From NCBI RefSeq assembly GCF_016916835.1, contig NZ_JAFFIX010000030.1:23142-87141 (forward strand): DNA of 64,000 nt, read 5' to 3'. A program made the position numbers and the translations under genes. The notes under the pieces were generated by a model. That model saw only the letters and a list, made by a program, of their open reading frames with translations, made no database searches and had not been told where the DNA came from. Within the stretch, counting starts at the first letter, position 1; each line of letters starts with the position of its first letter. The DNA is from Actinacidiphila bryophytorum (lineage in GTDB: Bacteria > Actinomycetota > Actinomycetes > Streptomycetales > Streptomycetaceae). Below are positions 52,641 to 61,915 of the stretch, piece after piece.

Positions 52641-52921
52641 CTGTACGCACCTGATGATCACGGTCGCCAGCGGCAGTGGTGGCGAGCTGGCCACGGTGGG
52701 TAAGGCCGGTGGTGAGGGTGATGCCGTTGAGCCGACGACGCTGTGGTCCTGGAGGAGGTCCGTGGTTGTGCTGGTGTCAGCGAGCGGGACGCTCCAGAGC
52801 CGGTTGCAGTCCTCTCCCCGTCGACGAGCAGAGCTTCGTTGTCCCATGCGAAGGCCATCGGCACGCGCCGTCAGACCGGGCCGCGACTCGGCCGGGGCGC
52901 GCGGGGGACCCACACGGACGG

Positions 52922-52947
52922 AAAGGGTGACGTGAACTGTCACCTTT
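52922..52947. promoter_or_regulatory. Inverted repeat in the SDR promoter
   Basis: AAAGGGTGAC (22 bases of symmetry with one extra G) and GTCACCTTT flank GTGAACT, giving GGTGAC-N7-GTCACC at 52926-52944. It ends 19 bases before the SDR ATG at 52966, so a bound protein could block transcription. The WYL regulator at 53916-54950 is the local candidate. Confidence 0.45.
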
Positions 52948-52965
52948 GGCGTGCACCGTGGTGGC

Positions 52966-53925
52966 ATGGACAAGAACATCAGCACCCAGCATGTCGGTCA
53001 GGACAACCCGCTTGCCGGCCGGATCGCGCTTGTCGCCGGGGCCACCCGGGGCGCTGGCCGTGCCCTGGCGGTCGAACTCGGCCGTGCCGGCGCCATCGTC
53101 TACGCCACCGGCCGCACCACCCGCGAGCACGTCAGCGAGGTCGGCAGGACCACGGAGACGATCGAGGAGACCGCGGAGCTGGTCACGGCGGTCGGCGGCA
53201 CTGGCATCGCTGTCCCCACCGACCACCTCGACGAGGACCAGGTACGCGCCCTGGTCGAGCGCATCGACCGCGAACAGGGGCGGCTGGACATCCTCGTCAA
53301 CGATCTGTGGGGTGGCGAGCATCTGCTTGTCGGTTCCGTCTTCGGAAAGAAGAGCTGGCAGACGCCGCTCGCTGACGGGCTGCGCATCCTGGAGCTGGGC
53401 GTGCGTTCGCATGTGATCACCGCGGCGCTGGCCCTGCCGCTCCTGGTCCGATCGCAGGCGCCGCTGCACGTGGAGGTCACCGACGGCACGGCGGCATCCA
53501 ACCGCCGCTACCGCGAGAACCTCTACTACGACCTGGCGAAGAACGCCCCGATCCGGATCGCCTTCGGGCTGGGCCAGGAACTGGCAGAGTACGGGGGCAC
53601 GGCGGTCGCGGTGACACCCGGCTTCCTGCGCTCGGAGCAGATGCTCGCCCACTTCGGCGTGACGGAGGAGAACTGGCGCGACGCTGTGGCCCGGGAACCG
53701 GACTTCGCGATCGCCGAGTCGCCGTACTACCTCGCCCGCGCGGTCGCCGCGCTCGCCGCCGATCCGGACCGGGCCGCCCGCTGGAACGGCAGGTCCGCCT
53801 CCAGCGGAGAGCTTGCGAAGGCCTACAGGGTACGGGACACCGACGGCAGCCAGCCGGACGCCTGGACGTACATCGAGGAGGTCAGGTACGGCGGGAAGGA
53901 CGCTTCGGCGGACGACTACCGGTGA
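52966..53925 (+). CDS. SDR family oxidoreductase
   Basis: The 319-residue enzyme has the NAD(P) motif ALVAGATRGAGRALAVELG and GRLDILVNDLWGGEH (NNAG-like strand), with a YYDLAKNAPIRIAFGLGQEL catalytic Tyr-x3-Lys region (YDLAK). It is longer than minimal SDRs by a C-terminal extension typical of this subgroup. The ATG at 52966 was chosen over GTG 52951. It is convergent (10-base overlap) with a WYL regulator that usually accompanies it. Confidence 0.9.
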   Translation: MDKNISTQHVGQDNPLAGRIALVAGATRGAGRALAVELGRAGAIVYATGRTTREHVSEVGRTTETIEETAELVTAVGGTGIAVPTDHLDEDQVRALVERIDREQGRLDILVNDLWGGEHLLVGSVFGKKSWQTPLADGLRILELGVRSHVITAALALPLLVRSQAPLHVEVTDGTAASNRRYRENLYYDLAKNAPIRIAFGLGQELAEYGGTAVAVTPGFLRSEQMLAHFGVTEENWRDAVAREPDFAIAESPYYLARAVAALAADPDRAARWNGRSASSGELAKAYRVRDTDGSQPDAWTYIEEVRYGGKDASADDYR

Positions 53926-54950
53926 TCCTGCGGTTCCGCGCCGTACAAGGCGGCAAGAGCCTGCGCGTGTTCGCGGAAGCGGGCGCGCAGGCTCTGCGGG
54001 GCCAGCACCTCCATGTCCGCACCCAGCGCGGCCAGTTGGGTGAAGGCGACGTCCTGCGACTCCACCGGCACGTCGAGCGTGACACGCCCGGCGGCGTCCG
54101 GCGCGGTCGCGGAGGCCAGCGCCTCGCCCAGGCCGGCCGGGTCCGCCACGGTGGGCAGCAGGCGCAGGCCCCGTTCGGTCAGGCGCACGGTGACGGTCGC
54201 CCGTAGCAGCGCCCTGGCGAACCCGGCGGCGTGGTCCTGCCAGTAAGCGGTCAGGTCGAAGGACGGGTCTCGGGCGAAGTGTTCGTCGGTGCCGGGAGCA
54301 GGGGACAGCGCTGTGACGCGGTCGACGCGGTAGGTACGCCACGCGCCGTCCGGGTCCGGCCGTTCCCCCGGGACACGGCCCACGACGTACCAGACCCCCG
54401 CTTTCAGGACGAGCCCGTACGGCTCCAGCAGGCGGTTGACCCTGCGGGGCGGCGCGCCGTCGCGGCCCGGCCGCGCGTAGGCCAACTGGACGGTGCGGTC
54501 CGACCACACGGCGCGGGCCAGCTCCGGCAGCAGCTCCGGTGCCGACGGCTCGCGGAACCAGGCCGGGGCGTCGAGGTGGAAGCGGCGCACCGACGACTCG
54601 GCTGCCGCACGCAGTGACGGGAGCAGGGTGGCCGACAGCTTCAGCCGGGCCGTGTCAGCCGCGCCCGACAACCCCAGATCACGCAAGGCCGTGGGCAGAC
54701 CCGACAGGTAGAGGGTCTCTGCCTCGGTGGGATGCAGCGTGGTCAGCCGGGTCCGATACCCCGGTGCCAAGTGGTAGCCGCCTGTGCGGCCGCGCTCTGA
54801 CCGGATGGGAACGCCCGCCTCCTGCAGTGCCTGGGCGTCGCGGATCACGGTGCGTTCGGAAACGGCCAGTTCGCGGGCAAGAGCGGCAGCGGTCAGTCCA
54901 GGGCTCGACTGGACGAGGAGCGCCATACGGATCAGGCGGGCGGCACGCAT
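53916..54950 (-). CDS. YafY/PafC-like HTH-WYL transcriptional regulator
   Basis: The 344-residue protein starts with an HTH_11-type domain (AARLIRMALLVQSSPGLTAA ALARELAVSERTVIRDAQALQ, split), followed by a WYL domain (about 140-220; core LLEPYGLVLKAGVWYVVGRVPG) and a WCX-like end. Such regulators sense nucleic acid or other ligands. The neighbouring SDR gene is its likely target through the repeat at 52922. Confidence 0.92.
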   Translation of the reverse strand: MRAARLIRMALLVQSSPGLTAAALARELAVSERTVIRDAQALQEAGVPIRSERGRTGGYHLAPGYRTRLTTLHPTEAETLYLSGLPTALRDLGLSGAADTARLKLSATLLPSLRAAAESSVRRFHLDAPAWFREPSAPELLPELARAVWSDRTVQLAYARPGRDGAPPRRVNRLLEPYGLVLKAGVWYVVGRVPGERPDPDGAWRTYRVDRVTALSPAPGTDEHFARDPSFDLTAYWQDHAAGFARALLRATVTVRLTERGLRLLPTVADPAGLGEALASATAPDAAGRVTLDVPVESQDVAFTQLAALGADMEVLAPQSLRARFREHAQALAALYGAEPQDHR

Positions 54951-55004
54951 GGTTCAAGGATCGCGGACCCGCCGCCGTGTTGTTCCGGGCCTCCCGCGAG
55001 GGCT

Positions 55005-55164
55005 GGTCTCCGTAGCACAGCACAAGGGCGACGGCGACTTCACGGCCACCATTAACCCCGAGTTCACAGCCCGTGTCCCGCAGTTCATTGTCTTCTCGCA
55101 AGACTCCCTGTGGGCGCCCGGTCCCGGCTCGCTCACGATCTCCGTGCCCCCGATGTCCGGCTGA
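55005..55164 (+). pseudogene. C-terminal coding remnant, unidentified
   Basis: The frame ending at 55164 reads VSVAQHKGDGDFTATINPEF then TARVPQFIVFSQDSLWAPGPG. It has convincing codon bias but no start with a ribosome site; the frame runs upstream into the antisense start of the WYL gene. It looks like the tail of a truncated gene. The rest of 54951-55317 has no gene. Confidence 0.35.
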
Positions 55165-55317
55165 CGCCGATCCCCGCACCTCGTTCCACGTGGCGGGTCA
55201 CCTGCCGACCCGCCGGCCGGACCCGGACGCTTCTCCGGCTGCCTGGACGCGGCAGGGCGGCTCCGGGCAGGCCCTACAGCTCATGGCACCAGTGCCCTCG
55301 ACCCGCGGGAGTTCTCC

Positions 55318-55803
55318 ATGGACAGCGTGCCCCTCGAAGCGGCATACGCCTTTCGTACGGCGGCCGCCGAGGCCGTAGGCGACGCCTGGGAGAAACTCGA
55401 CCCCGACGACCGCGCCGCCGCCGACACGGCCCTGACCCGGACGCTGCTCGCCGACCGCGCCCTTGCCGCCGCGGCCCGCGACGTCCTCGCCGGCCATGCG
55501 GCGGTCGTCGACTGCCGGGCGGCCGTGGACGAGGCGGCCGTCGCCGCGCTGTGCGCGTCGACCTCATACCAGGAGCGCATCGCGCGGCTCCGCACGGACG
55601 CGGGCTGGCTGGTGGAGACGGTGACCTCGACCCCCGACAGCCTGGCCGCGACACCCGTCGCCCTCCACCTCCTGGACAGCACCGGCCGGCCGCTCCCCGA
55701 GCGGCACCTGCCGTGGCGCGAGGCGGTGCGTGTGATGGTGACCGACCACATCCCGCGATCCACGTCCCGCCTCGCGGCCCTGTCGGGTGCCGTGCGCGTC
55801 TGA
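55318..55803 (+). CDS. Hypothetical helical protein
   Basis: The 161-residue acidic protein (DSVPLEAAYAFRTAAAEAVG...) is mostly helix with two short strand segments late (VALHLLDSTGRPLPERHLPW). The ATG at 55318 follows GGGAG. No domain is recognised. Codon bias is normal for the genome, so it is probably a real gene. Confidence 0.65.
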   Translation: MDSVPLEAAYAFRTAAAEAVGDAWEKLDPDDRAAADTALTRTLLADRALAAAARDVLAGHAAVVDCRAAVDEAAVAALCASTSYQERIARLRTDAGWLVETVTSTPDSLAATPVALHLLDSTGRPLPERHLPWREAVRVMVTDHIPRSTSRLAALSGAVRV

Positions 55804-55933
55804 TGAGCTGGCGGTGAGGCCCGTACCCCGTACGCCTTCGTGCCCGCTCTTGCCCGTGGCTGCCGGAAGGCACGACGATGTCGGTCGCTGACACTCGCCC
55901 ACCGAAGCCCGTACGACGAAGAGGGTGCCGACC

Positions 55934-56347
55934 ATGCGCAAGACGTTCCTGACGACCACTCTGGCGGCCGCGGCGGCAGTGGGTTTCGCCGCGGCACCGG
56001 CGCACGCGGCGGCGGTGGACATGCCCTTCTCCATGGCGTACGGCAACAGCCAGACCTCGGGCTCGATCCATTTCACGAGCGGCTACACCGCCTCCCTCAG
56101 CGGCGTCGTCCACGCGGCCAGCGGCCAGCGAGCGATCTGCGCCGACGGCTACAACGGCAGCGTGGAGGCAGGCGGCGGCTGCAGCGACTGGGCGTCGGCG
56201 GGCGGCCCGGACGCGACCTTGAACACGTCCTTCAGCATCAACCTGCCCGGCGGTGTCCAGCGCGTCGTCATCTACATGCTGGAGGAACACGGCGACACGG
56301 TGGCGAGCGAGTACTGCACCCGCTCAGGCTGCACCCGCACCCTGTGA
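55934..56347 (+). CDS. Small secreted protein, function unknown
   Basis: The 137-residue precursor has a signal peptide RKTFLTTTLAAAAAVGFAAA PAHA and a beta-rich mature part with four Cys (AICADGYNG ... GGGCSDW ... YCTRSGC), likely two disulfides. The ATG at 55934 follows GAAGAGGG. No homologous family was recognised. Confidence 0.75.
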   Translation: MRKTFLTTTLAAAAAVGFAAAPAHAAAVDMPFSMAYGNSQTSGSIHFTSGYTASLSGVVHAASGQRAICADGYNGSVEAGGGCSDWASAGGPDATLNTSFSINLPGGVQRVVIYMLEEHGDTVASEYCTRSGCTRTL

Positions 56348-56374
56348 CCCCCTGACCGAGCCCGCGGTGGTTGT

Positions 56375-57193
56375 TCATGCCAGGAACTCGCCGATGCCGG
56401 AGGGGTCCCGAACCGTGGCAGTGCACCAGTCGACGAGTACGAGGTCGTACTCACACATGGCCTGCGCGAGGACTGCGGCCGGCTCGGCCGCGGTGCTCGG
56501 GGAGGGAGTGAGGCACAGGACTTCGACGTGGTCGCCGTAGGTCTGGCCATGGAGGGTGAGCGAGCCGACGTTGATCGGGAACGAGTCGGTTGCACGGCTG
56601 CGCCCGCCGTCGTGGGTGACGCCTTCGTACGGGATGCTGCCGGCGCGCCGCCGTGAGGACAGGCGCCGCCCACAGACGTCTGCTCCGGCGAGGGGCGCAC
56701 GCGGAGCCCAGCGGATGTGGATCATGTCGAAGGCGCGCAGCGCAGAGTGGCCCTGCCCGACGAGCCTCGAATGCTCCCGGTGGATCCGGCGGATCGCACG
56801 CAGCTCGGCCTCGGCCTCCGCGGCGACCTGCCGGGACAGCATCTCGGTCTGCCGCCAGTCGTCCTGGTGGATCCCGAAGAGAGCGCCGGCGCCGGCCTGC
56901 GCGGTTCCGGTCGGCGGGAGCGTGTCGCAGATGGTCGCCAGTGAGTAGCTCACGTCCTCCGGCGCGGCCACCTGGACCCGGCTCAGCCTCAGCACGAGGC
57001 TCCCGCCGGCAACGAACTCGCCGGCGTCCGGCGGTTCGGCCCGAACGACGTCCCAGGGCTCTCCCGCGAGTTCGAGGCGCATCGCCGACGCGAACGGCCC
57101 GGGCAACTGCCCGGCGCTGAGTTCGGTCCTCCCCAACTCGCTCCCGTCCGCGGCGTCCACAAACACCACCCGCACCGTGCCCGGCATACCCAT
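56375..57193 (-). CDS. Hypothetical protein
   Basis: The 272-residue protein has an N-terminal beta region (TVRVVFVDAADGSELGRTEL) and a helical middle (RQTEMLSRQVAAEAEAELRAIRR), then a C-terminal strand-rich part (YDLVLVDWCTATVRDPSGIGEFL). No family was recognised. The ATG at 57193 follows GAGGGGG with ATGs nearby. It is solitary. Confidence 0.68.
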   Translation of the reverse strand: MGMPGTVRVVFVDAADGSELGRTELSAGQLPGPFASAMRLELAGEPWDVVRAEPPDAGEFVAGGSLVLRLSRVQVAAPEDVSYSLATICDTLPPTGTAQAGAGALFGIHQDDWRQTEMLSRQVAAEAEAELRAIRRIHREHSRLVGQGHSALRAFDMIHIRWAPRAPLAGADVCGRRLSSRRRAGSIPYEGVTHDGGRSRATDSFPINVGSLTLHGQTYGDHVEVLCLTPSPSTAAEPAAVLAQAMCEYDLVLVDWCTATVRDPSGIGEFLA

Positions 57194-57547
57194 ACCCCCT
57201 CATGTCCGCTGAGCCTTCGCCCACCGACCCCTTCACCGGGGCCGCCCCCCATCGGCCCTCTGGAGCAGATCCCCCGTGACCGCGCCCGGCCTGCCGTATC
57301 GGTGGTGTGCTCGCAGTGTCCTCCGCCGGGGTGACGGCCTCGCACGGCTGGGTGCTGTCGGCTGCCCCGGGGTTGGCGTCACACGCACCAACGTGTCGAC
57401 GGGGTGGTTCGCTGACCGTCCGTCGCTCCCGTCATGTGATTCACCCATCCGGCGACGTCGTCCGCTGCTGTGCCGGCGGTGCTGGCGTGTCGGGGGTAGG
57501 GCCTAGACTCCGGTCGCGTGTGCATCCGACGGCTGTGAGGGGGAGGT
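57194..57547. other. Intergenic stretch with no visible gene
   Basis: I see no ORF with coding bias, only the divergent promoters of the 272-residue gene and the SUKH gene at 57548. AGGGGGAGGT just before 57548 is the ribosome site of the latter. Confidence 0.5.
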
Positions 57548-58060
57548 ATGGCGGTACTCGATGACATCACAGCACTTCTGGGTCAGCCCGGTTTCCACTG
57601 GTCTGATCCTGCCCCCTGGGCGCGGCTGGAGGAGGAGTTCGGGGTTTCCTTCCCTGCCGACTTCCGGGAGATCACCGACGCGTACGGGCCTGTTCTGATC
57701 AGTGGAAAGCTGTACCTCGATCACCCCGGGCATTCGATCAGGAATCTGGGTGAGGAGATCAGGGAGTTGATCGGTTTCTGGCGTGAGGAGGATTCAGCCG
57801 AACTCCTTCCCGGTAGAGCGGGAGCCGCCCCCGGAGAGCTGCTCCCAGTCGCGACGGGCACGACGGCGGAGACTGTCTTCCTGCGGATACCGGTTGACAA
57901 GGCGGCGCCGTGGTCCGTGGCCGTCCAGGAACTGGACTCCGGTGAGTTCATGCTCTACGAGATGACTTTCGGCAACTGGCTGCTGGCATTCCTCAGGGGC
58001 GAGGACGTCATGGCGGGTTCTTCCTTCCCCGACCGCCCGTTCTACGAGTCCCTGGCCTAG
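57548..58060 (+). CDS. SMI1/KNR4 (SUKH) family protein
   Basis: The 170-residue protein shows PWARLEEEFGVSFPADFREITDAYGPVLISGKLYL (in the SUKH pattern W..LE...G..LP.D......YG) and ends FMLYEMTFGNWLLAFLRGED. The ATG at 57548 follows GGGGGAGGT. This is the second of three SUKH genes in the last 14 kb. No toxin is adjacent. Confidence 0.85.
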   Translation: MAVLDDITALLGQPGFHWSDPAPWARLEEEFGVSFPADFREITDAYGPVLISGKLYLDHPGHSIRNLGEEIRELIGFWREEDSAELLPGRAGAAPGELLPVATGTTAETVFLRIPVDKAAPWSVAVQELDSGEFMLYEMTFGNWLLAFLRGEDVMAGSSFPDRPFYESLA

Positions 58061-58423
58061 GAGCGGTTGTATCGGCGTTCGGGCGGATGTGCCGGGGTCG
58101 GCTCCGCCGGGGGATGCACAGTGCCTGCACTTCACGGTCGAGGAGGATGCAGGCGCCCACGACGAGGGGGAGCAGGAACGTCATCTCGAAGGCCCCGCCG
58201 GCCTCGAAGCGCGCGCCGTCCGGGCCCTGGTCGCGAACCTGGGTTGACCGGGCGGGGCAGCCCATGCCGATCAGGTGTGTATCAGCGTTGGTGTCCTGCG
58301 GGTTGTGTGCGGATTGTGGTTTCCGCCGCACCGATGAGTTTCGTGTGGCTGGGCAGTCGATCCTGTCGGGTCCGCCGGAGGGGCGGGCTGGTGCCGGGAA
58401 CGTTCCGGCGCGGGAGGAAACGC
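58061..58423. other. Intergenic stretch with no convincing gene
   Basis: Short frames on both strands lack domain or codon-bias support. The end of the stretch carries GGGAGGAAA, the ribosome site for the FAD enzyme. Confidence 0.45.
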
Positions 58424-59701
58424 ATGGAGGCAGTGATGGGCGTCGAGGACTCCGGGCAGGAGCGCACGATCCGGTCGGGTCGGCAGGGGGCGCGGGTGAG
58501 CGGTCCGGAGGTGTTGGTGGCGGGGGCGAGCATCGCGGGTCCGGCGCTGGCCCACTGGCTGCACCGGTTCGGGGCGGAGGTGACGGTGGTGGAGCGGGCT
58601 CCCGGGCTGCGTCCCGGGGGACAGGCGGTGGACGCGCGAGGAGTGGCCAGGGAGGTCATCAGACGCATGGGGCTGGACACCGTGGTCCGCGCGGCGTGCA
58701 CCGACACCGCCGGCGCGCACACGGTGGACGCCGGCGGGCGCGTGCTGGAGACCTTCCGCGCGGACGACGACGGTGGCGACGGTTTCATCGCGGACATCGA
58801 GATCCTGCGCGGGGACCTGTCCCGGCTGCTCTACGACGACACCCGCGGCGGTGTCGAGTACGTCTTCGGCGACCGGATCGCCGAACTCACCCAGGGCGCG
58901 GACAGGGTCGACGTGGTTTTCGCGGGCGGTGCCCGGCGGCGCTTCGACCTGGTGGTCGGGGCCGACGGGCTGCACTCGCCGCTGCGGGCGATGGCCTTCG
59001 GACCGCATGAGCGGTTCCTGCGCCACCTCGGCCATGTGCTGGCTTTCTACAGTGTGCCCAACGAGTTCGGGCTGGACCGCTGGCTGCTGGAGTACCAGGA
59101 CCAGGAGTCCGGGCGCTCCGCCCTTCTGCGACCCGTCCAGGACGCCACCCGGGCCATGTCCATGTTCACCTTCGCCTGCGCGGACTTCGACGCCGACTAC
59201 CGTGACGTCCCCGCCCAGAAGCGCCTGCTGCGTGAGCGGACCGCGGGCCTGGGCTGGCTGGCCCCGGACATCCTCGCGCACCTGGACGACGCCCCGGACT
59301 TCTACCTGGACCAGGTCGCGCAGGTGGTGATGGACCGCTGGTCGAGCGGACGGGTGGCGCTGCTCGGAGACGCGGCGTTCAGCTCGTCGCCGATGTCCGG
59401 GCAGGGCACCGGGCTGGCACTGGTCGGCGCTTACCTGCTGGCCGGAGAACTGGCCACCGCCGGCTGGGACCCCGCCACCGGGTTCGCCCGCTACGAGGCG
59501 CGGATGCGCCCGTTCGTCGAGGCCAACCAGGAGATCGGCCGGTTGAACGCCCGCAGCCGCGACGTCCCCGGCCCAGACGCCGAGCCGCGCCCCGATTTCA
59601 CCGGCGAGTGGTTCACCGATCTGGTCGGCCGCGCGATCAACGGCATCGAGCTCCCCGACTACGCGGGGTCGCCGGCCGCCGCAGCCCCGGCAGGGCCGTA
59701 G
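58424..59701 (+). CDS. FAD-dependent monooxygenase (PHBH/TetX-like)
   Basis: The ~425-residue enzyme has the FAD motif GxGxxG-like in VLVAGASIAGPALAHWLHRFGAEVTVVER, the DG motif DLVVGADGLHSPLR and the second FAD motif RVALLGDAAFSSSPMSGQGTG. This is the group A flavoprotein hydroxylase layout. It oxidises an aromatic or polyketide-like substrate with NAD(P)H and O2. ATG 58424 follows GGGAGGAAA; ATG 58436 (GGAGG upstream) is equally possible. No regulator is adjacent. Confidence 0.88.
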   Translation: MEAVMGVEDSGQERTIRSGRQGARVSGPEVLVAGASIAGPALAHWLHRFGAEVTVVERAPGLRPGGQAVDARGVAREVIRRMGLDTVVRAACTDTAGAHTVDAGGRVLETFRADDDGGDGFIADIEILRGDLSRLLYDDTRGGVEYVFGDRIAELTQGADRVDVVFAGGARRRFDLVVGADGLHSPLRAMAFGPHERFLRHLGHVLAFYSVPNEFGLDRWLLEYQDQESGRSALLRPVQDATRAMSMFTFACADFDADYRDVPAQKRLLRERTAGLGWLAPDILAHLDDAPDFYLDQVAQVVMDRWSSGRVALLGDAAFSSSPMSGQGTGLALVGAYLLAGELATAGWDPATGFARYEARMRPFVEANQEIGRLNARSRDVPGPDAEPRPDFTGEWFTDLVGRAINGIELPDYAGSPAAAAPAGP

Positions 59702-60396
59702 CAGGGGGTCTGGACGGTTGTGTCTACTGAGGCGGCCTGCGGGGCCGCGAGCCGGCTGCCGCGCACGCTGTCGGAGCGGTCCTGCATCCCGAGCAGCTAT
59801 GCAGCCTGGAGTTCCGGGTCTGTGACGTCGACGCGGACGACCGGTAGTCCCGCGACCAGCCCGAGGTTGCGGGCCTGCGAGAGCGTCAACTTGTACGCCA
59901 CCTCGCCGAACCGCCCGTCCCGGTCGTCGTCCATGCCCGCCACCACCACCGGAGCCCCGCCGCTGCCGTTTCCCGGCTCCGGCGGCGCCTCCCACACCCG
60001 GGGTCTCGCGGTCATGCCCAGGCGGCGGTCCGCCGGCACCTTGGTGTTGTCGTGGATCGCAGCCCACGGTTTGCTGCCCCTGCCGCTGGCCCGGTGCGTC
60101 CCCGGAGCGATGCGAATCCCCGCGGGTGCCCCACCGGAGGTCACGTATGAATCCAGAGCCTAGCGCACACTAATATTTGACGCACATACCTAAGGGGACC
60201 ACCCACTTTCGACGGCAGCTCCGCCCCAGGGCATTGCACGGCCGCCCCGAGCCTTCACCACCGCTGCCCCGCACGCCGTCGCCGTGCTGCATGGTGAAGG
60301 CAGCACGACGCCGCGTCCTGCATGGTTGGGCGGGACCGGGAAGGACAGTAAGGGCGAACAACTCCTGGACCACACGAGCAGGAACGGAGCCCGACA
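59702..60396. other. Mostly non-coding stretch with a doubtful minus-strand ORF (59797-60144)
   Basis: The minus-strand 115-codon ORF has a Lys/Arg/Pro-rich first part and a plausible end YKLTLSQARNLGLVAGLPVV RVDVTDPELQAA, which could be the C-terminus of a truncated gene. I could not identify a family. The rest, including AT-richer sequence at 60165-60200, has no gene and probably holds the P450 promoter. Confidence 0.35.
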
Positions 60397-61731
60397 TTGG
60401 GCGATCACGGCACACGGTTCTGGCGGGTACCCGGGAACCTCCCGGTAGTAGGTCACGTCCTGCGACTGCAGCGCGACCCCCTGGGATTCCTGGAATCCCT
60501 GCCCGCATACGGGGACCTGGCGCAGGTACGCCTCGGCCCGTGGCGCGCGTACGTGGCCTGCCACCCGGACGTGGCCCACGAAGTACTGACCGACTTCCGG
60601 CGCTTCGACCGCACCGGCCCGGTCTACGACAAAGTGCGCCAGGCCATGGGCGCCGGTCTCGCGACCGCCGGATACCACGATCACCGCAGGCAGCGACTGG
60701 TGATGCAACCCGCCTTCCGGCACGAGCATCTGCGCGGCTACGTCGAGGTGATGCGCAGGCAGGTAACGGCGGCCACCGCCGACTGGCAGGACGGTACGGT
60801 CCTCGACCTCACCGAGGCCATGTTCGAACTGACCACCAAAGTGGCACTCGCTGCCCTGTTCTCCTCCCGATTGGACCCACACGAAGCACGGGAGCTGCGG
60901 ACAGCCTTCGACGTCTTCCTCACCGGCCTCACCTCCCGAGCAGCACTACCCGGCATCGGCCGGTTGCCGACACCGGGCAACCGCCGCTACGCCCGGGCTC
61001 TCGCACACTGGCAGGCCCAGGTCCGCCGGCTCATCGCGGGCTACGGCGAACCGGGCACCGGGCACGACGACCTGATGTCCCGACTTCTCGCGGCCCGCGA
61101 CGAGGAGGGCCGCGCCCTGTCGCAGCAGGAACTCTCTGACCAGGTCGCCGTGCTGCTGCTGGCCGGCGGGGAGACGACGTCGTCGGCTGTGGTGTGGGCC
61201 GTTCATCTGCTGGCGGGCCGCCCCGACGTCCTTACCGCGATGCGGGCCGAGACGGACGCGGTCCTCGGCGGGCGGACCGCAGGCTTCGCGGATCTGCCAC
61301 GGCTGCAACTGACCGGCCGAGTCGTCAAGGAGACCCTGCGGCTCTACCCGCCGGGCTGGCTGACACTACGGACCGCCACACGCGACACAACGCTGGCCGG
61401 ACACCGGCTGGCGACGGGCAGCATGGTGCTGGTCAGCCCCTACCTCCTCCACCGCCGCGAGGACGTCCACCACGATGCCGCCCGCTTCGACCCAGACCGC
61501 TGGCTCACCGGCCCACCCACCACACGCGGCACCTACCTGCCATTCGGCGCAGGCGCCACCAAATGCATCGGGGAAGAGTTCGGAGAAGCAGAAGCGACCG
61601 TGATCCTGGCATCCCTGCTGAGCCGGTGGGAACTGACCCCGATCGGCGGCCCCGTCACATGCTCGGCCCGACTCGTCCTCTCACCAGCATCATTCCGGGT
61701 ACGACTCACCGCACGGCCCGCTATCAGCTGA
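60397..61731 (+). CDS. Cytochrome P450
   Basis: The 444-residue P450 has the I-helix AGGETTS (256-262), the ETLRLYP E-x-x-R (312-315), and heme-binding FGAGATKCIG with Cys390 (383-392). The layout and the N-terminal RVPGNLPVVGHVLRLQRDPLGFLE are like bacterial P450s close to class II-type sequences used on terpenes and lipids. No terpene synthase or ferredoxin gene is adjacent. The TTG start at 60397 follows GGAG. Confidence 0.92.
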   Translation: MGDHGTRFWRVPGNLPVVGHVLRLQRDPLGFLESLPAYGDLAQVRLGPWRAYVACHPDVAHEVLTDFRRFDRTGPVYDKVRQAMGAGLATAGYHDHRRQRLVMQPAFRHEHLRGYVEVMRRQVTAATADWQDGTVLDLTEAMFELTTKVALAALFSSRLDPHEARELRTAFDVFLTGLTSRAALPGIGRLPTPGNRRYARALAHWQAQVRRLIAGYGEPGTGHDDLMSRLLAARDEEGRALSQQELSDQVAVLLLAGGETTSSAVVWAVHLLAGRPDVLTAMRAETDAVLGGRTAGFADLPRLQLTGRVVKETLRLYPPGWLTLRTATRDTTLAGHRLATGSMVLVSPYLLHRREDVHHDAARFDPDRWLTGPPTTRGTYLPFGAGATKCIGEEFGEAEATVILASLLSRWELTPIGGPVTCSARLVLSPASFRVRLTARPAIS

Positions 61732-61915
61732 GCCCCACAACTCTCCTGCCGGTAGCGCTGGATGCATTGCGCGGCAGTGGGCCGATCGGAGATCGTGAGG
61801 GACTCATATTTGTCGGGCCGTCAACCCGTACCGGCAATGAGCCGTCTGCTCGGGTGGACCAAGGCTGCATGGAAACCCGCTGGGGCGCGCGCCAGGTATG
61901 CCCTAGCGTCTAGCC

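Noticed and set aside
54949..55164. Treating the fragment ending at 55164 as an intact 71-residue gene from ATG 54949
   Set aside because: The ATG overlaps the opposite-strand WYL start with no ribosome site, and the first ~20 residues are Arg-rich nonsense; a truncated remnant fits better.
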